Below are positions 53,242 to 62,047 of a stretch of 64,000 nt of DNA, piece after piece. A program made the translations under genes and the position numbers. How positions within the stretch are numbered: position 1 is the first letter of the stretch; each line of letters starts with the position of its first letter. A model generated the notes under the pieces. It ran no database searches. It saw only the letters and a program-made list of their open reading frames with translations, and was not told the DNA's origin. Source of the DNA: JAPPHA01 sp965220985 (GTDB lineage Bacteria; Pseudomonadota; Alphaproteobacteria; Rhodobacterales; Rhodobacteraceae); contig OZ244854.1 in assembly GCA_965220985.1 (NCBI GenBank), forward strand, positions 4,154,001-4,218,000, given 5' to 3'.

Positions 53242-55014
53242 ATGAACCAGCAGTTGGCCGGCGCCAAGATCGTCGTCCAGGCACTCAAGGATCAAGGTGT
53301 CGACACGGTTTTCGGGTACCCGGGTGGCGCCGTGCTGCCGATCTATGACGAGGTCTTCAAGCAGAACGAGATCCGTCACATCCTCGTCCGTCACGAACAG
53401 GGCGCAACGCATGCCGCCGAAGGCTATGCCCGCTCGACCGGTCGACCGGGCGTGGTCCTCGTGACCTCCGGACCCGGCGCCACCAACTCCGTGACCGGCA
53501 TGACCGATGCATTGATGGATTCGATTCCGATCGTCGTCATCACCGGGCAGGTCCCGACCTTCATGATCGGAAACGATGCGTTTCAGGAAGCCGACACTGT
53601 TGGAATCACCCGACCCTGCACCAAGCACAACTGGTTGGTGAAGGACACCGACATCCTCGCCGACGTCATTCATCAGGCCTTTCATGTCGCCAAGAGCGGC
53701 AGACCCGGCCCGGTTCTCGTTGACATCCCGAAAGACGTTCAGTTCGCCATGGGAACGTACCGGTCGCCCGACCAGGCGGACCTGAGGAACTACAACCCGA
53801 GGACTCGCGGCGATGCGGAGTTGATCGAACGGCTCGCGATCGCGATGGAGACTGCCAAGAAGCCGATATTCTATACCGGCGGGGGCGTGATCAACTCGGG
53901 GACTGCCGCTTGCGACACCCTTCGCGAACTCGTGGACGCGACAGGGTTTCCGATCACGTCGACCCTGATGGGACTGGGCGCGTATCCGGGGACCGGCAAG
54001 AACTGGATCGGCATGCTCGGAATGCACGGGCTGTACGAAGCGAACTGGGCCATGCACGATTGCGATCTGATGATCTGCGTCGGCGCCCGATTCGACGACC
54101 GGATCACGGGCCGGCTCGATGGATTCAGTCCGGGGTCGATCAAGGCGCACATCGACATCGACCCGTCATCGATCAACAAGGTCATCAGGACGGAAATCCC
54201 GATCGTCGGCGACGTCGGAAGCGTCCTCGACGACCTGCTCTCGGTCTGGACCGAGCGGGGACGCCGCACGGCAGCGAACGATGTCGACGAGTGGTGGCAG
54301 CAGATCGATGAATGGAGGCAGGTCGAATGCCTCAATTACAAGGACTCCGACAGCATCATCAAACCCCAATACGCCATCCAGAGACTCGAAGCCCTGACAC
54401 GGGATCACCCCGATCGCTACATCTGCACCGAAGTCGGTCAGCATCAGATGTGGGCGGCACAGTTCATGGCCTTCAACGATCCCCACCGCTGGATGACATC
54501 GGGCGGGCTCGGCACCATGGGTTACGGCGTTCCAGCGTCGATCGGCGTGCAGATCGCCCACCCCGACGCACTCGTCATCAATGTCGCAGGCGACGCCAGC
54601 TGGCTGATGACCATGCAGGAAATGGGGACCGCCGTTCAGTACCGGTTGCCAGTCAAGCAGTTCATTCTGAACAACGAGCGGCTGGGGATGGTCAGGCAAT
54701 GGCAGCAGCTCCTGCACGGCGAGCGATATTCGCACTCGTGGTCGGAGGCCCTTCCGGACTTCGTCAAGCTCGGGGAGGCTTTCGGATGCAAGGGCATTCG
54801 CTGCGACACGCCCTCCGAACTCGATGACGCGATCATGGAGATGCTCGAATACGACGGGCCGGTGATTTTCGATTGCGCGGTCGAAAAGCACGAGAACTGC
54901 TACCCGATGATCCCGTCGGGCAAGGCGCACAACGAGATGCTGCTCAGTGACGACGACAAGGAAGAAGACGAGAACGGCGAGACCATCGACGACGAAGGAA
55001 AGGTTCTCGTCTGA
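53242..55014 (+). CDS. ilvB: Acetolactate synthase large subunit
   Basis: This 590-residue thiamine-diphosphate enzyme condenses two pyruvates, or pyruvate with 2-oxobutyrate, in valine/leucine and isoleucine synthesis. Features: FGYPGGAVLPIYD, the catalytic Glu in VRHEQGATHAAEGYA (about residue 51), FAD region GARFDDRITGRLDGF, and the ThDP motif NVAGDASWLMTMQEMG..ILNN. An acidic tail follows (DDDKEEDENGE). ATG 53242 has GGAG seven bases before it; the frame is open 34 codons further up, through the terminator. Controlled by the attenuator. Confidence 0.97.
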   Translation: MNQQLAGAKIVVQALKDQGVDTVFGYPGGAVLPIYDEVFKQNEIRHILVRHEQGATHAAEGYARSTGRPGVVLVTSGPGATNSVTGMTDALMDSIPIVVITGQVPTFMIGNDAFQEADTVGITRPCTKHNWLVKDTDILADVIHQAFHVAKSGRPGPVLVDIPKDVQFAMGTYRSPDQADLRNYNPRTRGDAELIERLAIAMETAKKPIFYTGGGVINSGTAACDTLRELVDATGFPITSTLMGLGAYPGTGKNWIGMLGMHGLYEANWAMHDCDLMICVGARFDDRITGRLDGFSPGSIKAHIDIDPSSINKVIRTEIPIVGDVGSVLDDLLSVWTERGRRTAANDVDEWWQQIDEWRQVECLNYKDSDSIIKPQYAIQRLEALTRDHPDRYICTEVGQHQMWAAQFMAFNDPHRWMTSGGLGTMGYGVPASIGVQIAHPDALVINVAGDASWLMTMQEMGTAVQYRLPVKQFILNNERLGMVRQWQQLLHGERYSHSWSEALPDFVKLGEAFGCKGIRCDTPSELDDAIMEMLEYDGPVIFDCAVEKHENCYPMIPSGKAHNEMLLSDDDKEEDENGETIDDEGKVLV

Positions 55015-55028
55015 GGAGGGACTTCTCG

Positions 55029-55286
55029 ATGCAGCACGGGACAATCGGACAGTCACCGATGATCGAATTCGGTTCATCATCAGTCCTTCGGGACCCTTGG
55101 GACAGGGTGGAAAACGGCTTTAAGCAAGCGGATTCCAACGCTGCCCCCGACGCCCCGGTCCTGCCCGAGCGTCGATCAGACCCGCGCAAGCGAGCGGTCA
55201 ACCGACCGGTCGCACTGGAACAACCAACAACACAATCCGCGTCACGGTTGTCGCATTCACCGACGCGGTTCGGAGACGCGCCATGA
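55029..55286 (+). CDS. Possible small protein between ilvB and ilvN
   Basis: 85 codons, rich in Pro, Arg and Ser (QADSNAAPDAPVLPERRSD), with no domain I recognise. In its favour: AGGAGG lies about 10 bases before the ATG, and its stop overlaps the ilvN start (ATGA). Against it: low-complexity composition. It could be a real protein, or a translated spacer that couples ilvN translation to ilvB. Confidence 0.4.
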   Translation: MQHGTIGQSPMIEFGSSSVLRDPWDRVENGFKQADSNAAPDAPVLPERRSDPRKRAVNRPVALEQPTTQSASRLSHSPTRFGDAP

Positions 55287-55843
55287 ATTCCCTGGTCATT
55301 AAAAAAGGCAGTTCGGGACACAGCGCCTATGAGCTGCGCAGTCACATCGCCGATCACGACGAAACCCACACGCTCGCGGTTCTCGTCGACAACGAGGCCG
55401 GCGTGCTCGCGCGAGTCATTGGCCTGTTTTCGGGTCGCGGCTACAACATCGAGAGCCTGACGGTTGCCGAGGTCGACCACATCAGAAACCTCTCGCGCAT
55501 CACCATCGTGACACGCGGAACGCCCGAGGTCATCGTGCAGATCAAGGCGCAACTTGATCGGTTGGTGCCCGTTCACGATGTTCATGACCTGACGGTGGAG
55601 GGACCGTCGGTCGAACGCGAACTGGCGCTGGTCAAGGTAAAGGGTGTCGGTGACAAGCGGGTCGAGGCCTTGAGAACATCGGAGGTCTTCCGCGCGCGTG
55701 TCGTGGACAGCACTCTCGAGAGCTTCACCTTCGAGCTGACGGGCCCGCCCGAAAAGATCGACGCATTTGTCGATCTGATGCGTCCGCTCGGCATGTCCGA
55801 GCTTGCGCGGACCGGGGTCGCGGCGATCATGCGGGGAGACTGA
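55283..55843 (+). CDS. ilvN: Acetolactate synthase regulatory subunit
   Basis: This 186-residue small subunit has an ACT domain (THTLAVLVDNEAGVLARVIGLFSGRGYNIESLTVAEVD, residues 30-68) that binds valine for feedback control, and a C-terminal domain (VERELALVKVKGVGDKRVEAL...VDLMRPLGMSELARTGVAAI). The 30-residue N-terminal extension before the ACT domain is longer than in E. coli IlvH. It overlaps the preceding 85-codon frame. Confidence 0.96.
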   Translation: MNSLVIKKGSSGHSAYELRSHIADHDETHTLAVLVDNEAGVLARVIGLFSGRGYNIESLTVAEVDHIRNLSRITIVTRGTPEVIVQIKAQLDRLVPVHDVHDLTVEGPSVERELALVKVKGVGDKRVEALRTSEVFRARVVDSTLESFTFELTGPPEKIDAFVDLMRPLGMSELARTGVAAIMRGD

Positions 55844-55925
55844 GCGCGGACATGATCACCGGCGCAGGCACCATGGAATGGTCCAGAAGCCCAGCCTCGC
55901 CGTTTCGACCTGACGAGAATTCCAG

Positions 55926-56312
55926 ATGCCGCATCTGATCATCGAGTACTCGCGCAACCTCGAGGATTGCCTCGATGAGGGCAAGTTCGTCCAGAACATG
56001 GCCAGCGCGCTCATCGGCACCGATGTGTTCAGGACGGGAGGGGTGCGGGTTCGCGCTCACGGCGTCGACCGCCATCACGTGGCCGATGGCCACGAGGACA
56101 ACGGCTTTGTCGCCATGACCTTGCGGATTGCTCCGGGGCGAACGGACCAGCAAAAGGCCTTGCTCGGAGAGCGGCTGCTGTCGAGCGCCAAGGAAACGCT
56201 CGCGGCACCCATCGCAAGCGGACATCTTGCCTTGTCGCTCGAGATCCAGGAACTCGACCCACAGTTTCGGTGGAACGTGAACTCGATTCATGACAGGCTC
56301 GAGTCCGATTGA
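55926..56312 (+). CDS. hpaF: 5-carboxymethyl-2-hydroxymuconate delta-isomerase
   Basis: This 128-residue tautomerase-superfamily enzyme isomerises 5-carboxymethyl-2-hydroxymuconate in homoprotocatechuate degradation. The N-terminus MPHLIIEYSRNLED exposes the catalytic Pro-1 after Met removal; RTGGVRVRAHGVDRHHVADG and VAMTLRIAPGR follow. Length fits the family (about 126). It is the first gene of the hpaF-(hpaE remnant)-hpaD-hpaG-hpaH run. Confidence 0.92.
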   Translation: MPHLIIEYSRNLEDCLDEGKFVQNMASALIGTDVFRTGGVRVRAHGVDRHHVADGHEDNGFVAMTLRIAPGRTDQQKALLGERLLSSAKETLAAPIASGHLALSLEIQELDPQFRWNVNSIHDRLESD

Positions 56313-56342
56313 GGCGAGATCGGACATGAATGCGGTGCCGAG

Positions 56343-56630
56343 ATGAGCCAGTTTTCCGAAAACCCCAGCAACGCCCGAGTTCGTCTTGATCGGATCAGGG
56401 AAAAGACAACGAGGAATCCGATACGCGGATTCAGGCTTTCCGACAGGCTGGAGGCCGGGAAGGTCTGGGTCGATTCCGAGAAGGTTCACGACCTGGCAAC
56501 GCCGTTCGGCGGAATGAAGGCCTCCGGGATCGGGCGCGACGGGGGCGACCGGTCATTCGATTTCTGCGGAGATACCAGGAGCATCGCCTTCCCAACCAGC
56601 GCGCACCACGTTCCAAGACTCGGGCCGTGA
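56343..56630 (+). pseudogene. hpaE: C-terminal remnant of hpaE (carboxymethyl-hydroxymuconate-semialdehyde dehydrogenase)
   Basis: The 95-codon frame ends with the last ~70 residues of HpaE: RLSDRLEAGKVWVDSEKVHDL, then TPFGGMKASGIGRDGGDRSFDF and HHVPRLGP. The first ~27 residues (MSQFSENPSNARVRLDRIR) match nothing. Intact aldehyde dehydrogenases need about 480 residues; the NAD-binding part and the catalytic Cys and Glu are missing. It sits exactly where hpaE belongs. It cannot be an active dehydrogenase. Confidence 0.85.
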
Positions 56631-56634
56631 ACAG

Positions 56635-57621
56635 ATGCCGGTTCCCGACTCCGTTCTGTACCCGCCGTTCAACACGGTCCGGCTGAGTCACGTCGAACTT
56701 GCGGTCACCGACATCGCGGCGAGCGCCCGCTTCTACGGCGACATCCTGGGGCTGCAGGTGACCGATGCAACCGACGACCGTGTCTGTTTTCGCGGCCTGG
56801 AGGAAAGAGGCCATCACTGCCTCGTCCTCAGAAAATCTCGCGACGCGGCTGCCAACCTGATCGCGTTCAAGACCTACGACGAAGACGATCTCGACCGGGC
56901 TGCACAGCTCTTTCGGCAACTCGGACATCGTGTCGAGTGGCCCGAGCGACCGTTTCAGGGCCGAACGATGGCAACGACCGACAATCACGGCGTGCCGATC
57001 GAGTTCTATCACAAGATGGACCGATTTCCGCCGATTCATCAGCATTACCACCTCTATCGCGGCGTCCGCCCCCTCAGAATCGATCACGTCAACCTGTTCT
57101 CGCCGAATGTGGATGCGAGCGTGGCGTTTTATTCGGATCTCGGGTTTCGGGTGACCGAATACACCGAGGACGAGGAGACCGGGGCGCTTTGGGCTGCCTG
57201 GATGCACCGCAAGGGCGGGGTCCACGACATCGCCTTCACGAACGGTGTCGGGCCGCGCATGCACCATCTCGCCTTCTGGGTTCCGACGCCGATGGCCATC
57301 ATCGACGTGCTGGATCTGCTGGCATCGACCGGCAACGTCGCCTGCATCGAGCGAGGGCCAGGCCGGCACGGGATTTCGAATGCGCTGTTTCTCTACGTCC
57401 TCGATCCTGACGGTCACAGGATCGAATTCTATTGCTCCGACTACCAGACAGTCGATCCTGACCATGAACCGATCCGATGGGATCTGAAGGACCCGCAGCG
57501 TCAGACGCTCTGGGGTGCCGCAGCGCCGCGAAGCTGGTTCGAAGACGGCTCCGTGTTCAGCGGTCTCGCGACGCGACCACCCGACCTCGTGGCCGAGCCG
57601 ATCATCGCGAATGATCGATGA
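56635..57621 (+). CDS. hpaD: 3,4-dihydroxyphenylacetate 2,3-dioxygenase
   Basis: This 328-residue extradiol dioxygenase of the vicinal-oxygen-chelate type opens the homoprotocatechuate ring. Metal ligands are visible: His in LRIDHVNLFSPNV, His in RMHHLAFWVPTP and Glu in GHRIEFYCSDYQ, plus the active-site His of ERGPGRHGISNALFLY. The N-terminal half-domain (LSHVELAVTDIAASARFYG) is the structural repeat. It resembles the Fe/Mn HPCD enzymes of Gram-positive bacteria rather than the type II LigB-like form. Confidence 0.95.
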   Translation: MPVPDSVLYPPFNTVRLSHVELAVTDIAASARFYGDILGLQVTDATDDRVCFRGLEERGHHCLVLRKSRDAAANLIAFKTYDEDDLDRAAQLFRQLGHRVEWPERPFQGRTMATTDNHGVPIEFYHKMDRFPPIHQHYHLYRGVRPLRIDHVNLFSPNVDASVAFYSDLGFRVTEYTEDEETGALWAAWMHRKGGVHDIAFTNGVGPRMHHLAFWVPTPMAIIDVLDLLASTGNVACIERGPGRHGISNALFLYVLDPDGHRIEFYCSDYQTVDPDHEPIRWDLKDPQRQTLWGAAAPRSWFEDGSVFSGLATRPPDLVAEPIIANDR

Positions 57622-57651
57622 CGACGACAATGCGGAAAGGTCAGCAGTGAC

Positions 57652-58548
57652 ATGGTGACGACGGGAGACACGACCGTGCCGCGCTTCGCGCGCTGGACAC
57701 ATGACGGTTCGGAGTTTTACGGGGCCGTCACGGATGACGGGCTGATCGACCTGTCGCCACACTTTCCGCAGTGGAGACACCTGCGCGATGTGGTCGCCGA
57801 CAACGGGTTGGACGTCCTGGCGAATGCGGCTTCCGATCACCCCGTCTCCCACCACCCGGACGAGGTCACCTTCCAGGTGCCGATCCCGTCCCCCGAAAAG
57901 ATCCTGTGCATCGGCGTCAACTACCAGGACCGAAACGCCGAGTACCGCGATGGCCAGGCTGCGCAGGCCTATCCATCGGTGTTCATCCGTCTTGAGAGCA
58001 GCCTCGTCGGGCATCTGGTTCCGCTGACGCGACCGACGGCTTCGCAACAGCTTGATTACGAAGGGGAAATCGTCCTCGTCATCGGCAAGGCCGGGCGTCA
58101 CATTCCGCAAGACAGTGCATTGGATCACGTCGCGGCGATCACCCTGTGCAACGAAGGATCGGTTCGCGACTGGATGCGCCATGCCAAGTTCAACGTGACG
58201 CAGGGAAAGAACTTCGAGGGCACCGGGGCCATCGGCCCGTGGATCGTGCCGTTCACCTCCGAGGACCAGATTGCTGACATTCGACTGCAGACCCGGGTCA
58301 ACGGCGAGGTGCGCCAGGACGACCGGACGGGACGCATGATCTTTTCGTTCCGTTACCTGATCAGCTATCTCTCGACCTTCGTCACGCTGGCGCCCGGCGA
58401 TCTCATCGTCACCGGAACGCCGACAGGAGCCGGCGCTCGTCTCGATCCGCCGGTGTGGCTCGTGCCCGGCGACATCGTCGAGATCGAGGCCGAGGGCATC
58501 GGCACGTTGCGAAACGGCGTCGTTGACGAGACCGTGGAGGAAAAATGA
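57652..58548 (+). CDS. hpaG: Fumarylacetoacetate-hydrolase family isomerase/decarboxylase (HpaG-like)
   Basis: This 298-residue enzyme has the FAH fold: KILCIGVNYQDRNAEYRD, the metal-binding Glu pair in YEGEIVLVIGKAGRHI, WMRHAKFNVTQGKNFEGTGAIGPWIVP and PGDLIVTGTPTGAGARLDPP. In E. coli the HpaG protein is a two-domain fusion of about 430 residues; this one is single-domain. It should decarboxylate or isomerise the ring-cleavage product of HPA. Overlaps hpaH (ATGA). Confidence 0.9.
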   Translation: MVTTGDTTVPRFARWTHDGSEFYGAVTDDGLIDLSPHFPQWRHLRDVVADNGLDVLANAASDHPVSHHPDEVTFQVPIPSPEKILCIGVNYQDRNAEYRDGQAAQAYPSVFIRLESSLVGHLVPLTRPTASQQLDYEGEIVLVIGKAGRHIPQDSALDHVAAITLCNEGSVRDWMRHAKFNVTQGKNFEGTGAIGPWIVPFTSEDQIADIRLQTRVNGEVRQDDRTGRMIFSFRYLISYLSTFVTLAPGDLIVTGTPTGAGARLDPPVWLVPGDIVEIEAEGIGTLRNGVVDETVEEK

Positions 58549-59357
58549 CGATGGATTCCCAAACAGTTGAGGGCATCGCGAAGCGGCTGTTCGAGGCCGA
58601 ACGCGATCGCACCCAGGTCGGTCTGCTCTCGCTCGCGCATCCCGGCCTCACCATGGATGACGCCTACCGAATCCAGCAACGCCTGATTGAACGGAAGATC
58701 GAGTCGGGACGCGTTGTCACCGGGTGGAAGATCGGGCTGACCTCGCGGGCCATGCAGGACGCTCTCAAGATCGACATTCCGGACAGCGGCGTGCTGTTCG
58801 ACGACATGCATTTCGACTCCGGCGCGCTGGTTCCGAGGGATCGCTACATACAGCCCAGAATCGAAGCCGAGATCGTCTTCGTCATGGACCGCGAACTCGA
58901 CGGCAGTGGCCCCGTGAGCCGAGACGACGTGATTTCGGCGACCCGCTGCATCTGCCCTGCCCTCGAGATTCTCGACACGCGAATCGTCAGGCGCGACGAC
59001 GCGTCGGGTGCCATGCGAACAGTCGAGGACACGATTGCCGACAATGCGGCCAATGCCGGGATCGTGCTTGGGCCCGAGCGGTTTTCGCCGGAGGACCACG
59101 ACCTGAGGTGGCTCGGAGTCATCGTGGAGCGAAACGGAATCGTCGAGGAAACCGGCCTTGGCGCAGGGGTTCTGAACGATCCGCCGCTCGCCGTTGCGTG
59201 GCTCGCCGAACGCCTCGCGACGACAGGTCAGAGGATTCGAGCGAATGACGTCGTGCTGTCGGGATCGTTCATACGCCCGATCGAGGCGCGTCCGGGCGAC
59301 CGTTTCGAGGCTGACTTCGGGGCTTTCGGGTCGGTCGAGGTCAGTTTTTCGGCCTGA
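58545..59357 (+). CDS. hpaH: 2-oxo-hept-4-ene-1,7-dioate hydratase
   Basis: This 270-residue hydratase has TMDDAYRIQQRLIERKIESGR, VTGWKIGLTSRAMQ, the metal-binding IEAEIVFVMDREL, and the C-terminal RPIEARPGDRFEADFGAFGSVEVSF. Length and motifs match HpaH. It hydrates the diene from HpaG before aldol cleavage; the aldolase hpaI is not in the window. Last gene of the run. Confidence 0.94.
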   Translation: MTMDSQTVEGIAKRLFEAERDRTQVGLLSLAHPGLTMDDAYRIQQRLIERKIESGRVVTGWKIGLTSRAMQDALKIDIPDSGVLFDDMHFDSGALVPRDRYIQPRIEAEIVFVMDRELDGSGPVSRDDVISATRCICPALEILDTRIVRRDDASGAMRTVEDTIADNAANAGIVLGPERFSPEDHDLRWLGVIVERNGIVEETGLGAGVLNDPPLAVAWLAERLATTGQRIRANDVVLSGSFIRPIEARPGDRFEADFGAFGSVEVSFSA

Positions 59358-59476
59358 TTCTTCGCTGCAACAAGCATGTCACAGCGGGACCGGCATCGGC
59401 CTTGGCTTGCAACGGGAACAAGACGACCCGGGTCGGTTCAGTTACCGTCACGTGCCGAGCAGATCCTGCATGAGCT

Positions 59477-60577
59477 TCATCTGCGGCTGACCTGCCAGGA
59501 CGATTTCGCCAACCATTCGGGGTTGATGTCGACCCCCCAGCCCGGCCGCTCCCCGATGGTGACGCAACCGTCATCAATCTCGAATGGAGACTCGCAGAAC
59601 AACCCCGACTGCCAAGGATAGTAGTCAGGCCCTTCGATCGAAAACTCGAGGTACTTGCCGGCGTTCGGCAACGACTTGAGAAAATGCATGGTGAACAGCG
59701 TCACCATCGACAGATTCGCGCAGTGCGGCGTGACCGGAAGACCATGGGCGGCCGCCATCCGTGCCACCCTCAACGCGCGACTGACCCCGCCGACGTAGAG
59801 GATGTCGGGCTGCACGATGTCGACGACCCTGCCCTCGACGATCCGTCGCCAGTTGGCGAGTTCGCAATCCTGCTCGCCTCCGGTGACGTCGATGTCCAGC
59901 GCATCGCGAACCTGTCGGGTCTGTTCGAGGTCCCAGTACGGGCAAGGCTCCTCGAAGTGACAGTAACCCCAGTCCTGAAGCTGTTGCCCGACCTCGATGG
60001 CGCGATCGGCCGAATAGCACGAGTTTGCATCGATGAGCAGGTCGACATCCGGTCCGAGAACGCGGCGCATGGTCGGTATGATCTCCTCGGTCCGTCCCGG
60101 CCATTCGTCGCGATTGCGACCCACCTCGGCGCCAGCGCGAACCTTGAAGGCATCGAAACCGTGATCGTCGCGCAACCGTGCCAGGCGGTCGGCCTCATCC
60201 TTGGGCGTGATGTCGCGGCGCATCGAGGATGCGTACGCCCGCAACGGCCCCGGACTGCCGCCCAGCAGCGACACGACCGGTTGGCCGGCAATCTTGCCGC
60301 GCGCGTCCCAGATCGCCGTGTCGACGCCGGCCATGGCCCTTCGCAGGTACGATCCCGGAAACTTGTGTTCGCGTTCGGTCACGAGGTCGAGGACATCGTC
60401 GAGATCGTCGAGAGCGCGATCCAGCATCCATGGCGCGACCTGTCGATGAAGAACCTGAACCGTGATGTCGGCGTGGTAGGTCGAGACCTGACCCCAGCCT
60501 TCAACGCCGCAATCGGTGGTCACGCGCACGAAACCGACCCACTGGTCCGTGAAAGTCTCGATCGACGCCAGCTTCAC
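59477..60577 (-). CDS. Enolase-superfamily enzyme (mandelate racemase/muconate lactonising type)
   Basis: This 366-residue protein has the capping domain and TIM barrel of the enolase superfamily: FDAFKVRAGAEVGRNRDEW with the K-x-R base position, metal ligands in DLLIDANSCYSAD, FEEPCPYWD and GGEQDCELANW, and DIVQPDILYVGGVSRALRVARMA followed by VTPHCAN, whose His is a likely second base. It probably dehydrates or racemises a sugar acid. Monocistronic, convergent with hpaH. Confidence 0.9.
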   Translation of the reverse strand: MKLASIETFTDQWVGFVRVTTDCGVEGWGQVSTYHADITVQVLHRQVAPWMLDRALDDLDDVLDLVTEREHKFPGSYLRRAMAGVDTAIWDARGKIAGQPVVSLLGGSPGPLRAYASSMRRDITPKDEADRLARLRDDHGFDAFKVRAGAEVGRNRDEWPGRTEEIIPTMRRVLGPDVDLLIDANSCYSADRAIEVGQQLQDWGYCHFEEPCPYWDLEQTRQVRDALDIDVTGGEQDCELANWRRIVEGRVVDIVQPDILYVGGVSRALRVARMAAAHGLPVTPHCANLSMVTLFTMHFLKSLPNAGKYLEFSIEGPDYYPWQSGLFCESPFEIDDGCVTIGERPGWGVDINPEWLAKSSWQVSRR

Positions 60578-60707
60578 CGGTTGCTCCCCTTCGACGCGCG
60601 GTCAGACGCCGGCACGCTCATGCTCCCTTCCGCGAACACTTGGCGTTCCTGGTGGCCTGCAGACGCTTGCAGGTCGACACCGCAGAAGGTCGAAGACTGC
60701 TCAACCG

Positions 60708-61664
60708 TCACGATCGATCGCGGGCGCCAAGCACTTCGCAATAGAGGTCCGTATCCACGTTGCCGCCGCTCGCGATGACGCCGACCGTCTTGCCTGCCAG
60801 CGTCTCGCGCTCCTTCATCACCGCCGCGAGCGGTGCAGCGCCCGCGCCCTCGACGACATTGTGCGTGTCCGCGAAATACCACCGCATCGCGTCCCTGATC
60901 TCGTCCTCCGAAACCGTCACCACGCGTGCGACATTGGCAAGGATGATCTCGAGTGCCGCAGGGTCCACTTGCCTGCACGCAACGCCATCGGCGATGGTCA
61001 CCGCCGAATTGGTCGCGACCGGATGCCCGGCCAGGTAGCTCAGCGCGTACGCGGGCGCCTGTTCCGCGACCACGCCGACGATTTCGGTCGACTTCCCGAG
61101 CGCCTCGCGCGCAGCGACGGCCCCGCAGATCCCCGACCCAAGGCCAATCGGAACATAGACGACATCGAGCTCGGGCACTCCTGCCAGAAACTCCATGCTG
61201 TAGGTCGAAACCCCGGCAACGAGCAGTTCGTGGAAGGACGGAACCAGATGCAGCCCCTCTGACGCAGCCCGTTCGCGGACATGGTCATACGAGTCCTGGA
61301 AATCCTCCCCGTGCACGACGAGTTCGGCACCAAACGCCTGCATCGCGGCATTCTTTTCGCGGCTGTTGCATTCCGGGACGGCGACGATCGCCCGCTTGTT
61401 CGTCAATCGCGCGGCCAAGGCGATCGACTGTCCGTGATTGCCTCTGGTGGCCGTGATCACGGTGTCGGCATCGATTGCGTTCATGTAGGCCAATCCGCCG
61501 CGGATCTTGAAGGCCCCGATCGGAGTGTGATTCTCGTGCTTGACCCAGATGTCGACCCCGACACGGTCGCGAAGCAACGGCCACGCATAATGGGGGGTCG
61601 GCCCGAAGACGCCCCTGACCAGCGTCGTGGCATTCTCGATTGCGCGACTGTCTGGCAGGCTCAT
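60708..61664 (-). CDS. Threonine dehydratase-like PLP enzyme
   Basis: This 318-residue fold-type II PLP enzyme has the Schiff-base lysine in HTPIGAFKIRGGLAYM, the Asn/His loop TATRGNHGQSIALAARL, VPIGLGSGICGAVAAREAL for the phosphate and SGGNVDTDLY at the end. No C-terminal ACT domain, so it resembles catabolic threonine/serine dehydratases and the hydroxyectoine-degradation dehydratase. The exact substrate cannot be set from the sequence. Confidence 0.88.
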   Translation of the reverse strand: MSLPDSRAIENATTLVRGVFGPTPHYAWPLLRDRVGVDIWVKHENHTPIGAFKIRGGLAYMNAIDADTVITATRGNHGQSIALAARLTNKRAIVAVPECNSREKNAAMQAFGAELVVHGEDFQDSYDHVRERAASEGLHLVPSFHELLVAGVSTYSMEFLAGVPELDVVYVPIGLGSGICGAVAAREALGKSTEIVGVVAEQAPAYALSYLAGHPVATNSAVTIADGVACRQVDPAALEIILANVARVVTVSEDEIRDAMRWYFADTHNVVEGAGAAPLAAVMKERETLAGKTVGVIASGGNVDTDLYCEVLGARDRS

Positions 61665-61703
61665 CCGGCGCCATCCTCAGGAAAGTCGATCGGGACATTC
61701 GAA

Positions 61704-61791
61704 TGGCGGAGAGACAGGGATTCGAACCCTGGGACGCTCACACGTCAACGGTTTTCAAGACCGCCGCAATCGACCACTCTGCCACCTCTCC
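61704..61791 (-). tRNA. tRNA-Ser (anticodon TGA)
   Basis: 88 bases including the encoded CCA. Acceptor GGAGAGG / CCTGTCTCTCC region, D-arm TGGCAGAGTGGTCGATTGCGG, anticodon stem GCGGT / ACCGT with anticodon TGA, a long variable arm (GACGTGTGAGCGTC) typical of tRNA-Ser, and T-arm CAGGGTTCGAATCCCTG. Confidence 0.96.
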
Positions 61792-62047
61792 GTCCGACAC
61801 GAAGCCGGTTTCTACTCCCCGGTTTCGACAACTTCAAGCCAGGCAACGAATGTCGTTCGCCATTCTCGGCCCGTCACCGAGCCCTCTTCCGGGCACAGCG
61901 GGCGCTTCCGGAGATGATCGCTGACCGGCAAGCCCTGCTCCGGTGAGACTGAGGACTTCGTCGGAATTTGCCAATTGACCTCCGGCGATCATGGCATCAA
62001 GCTGACCGCGAGACATCGGCGGTATCGAGGGAGCAGCGAAAAGCGAC
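61792..62047. other. Upstream region of the tRNA-Ser and M20 peptidase genes
   Basis: 256 bases between divergent genes. A 71-codon minus-strand frame (61834-62049) overlaps the peptidase start and has no recognisable product; I leave it out. Confidence 0.4.
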
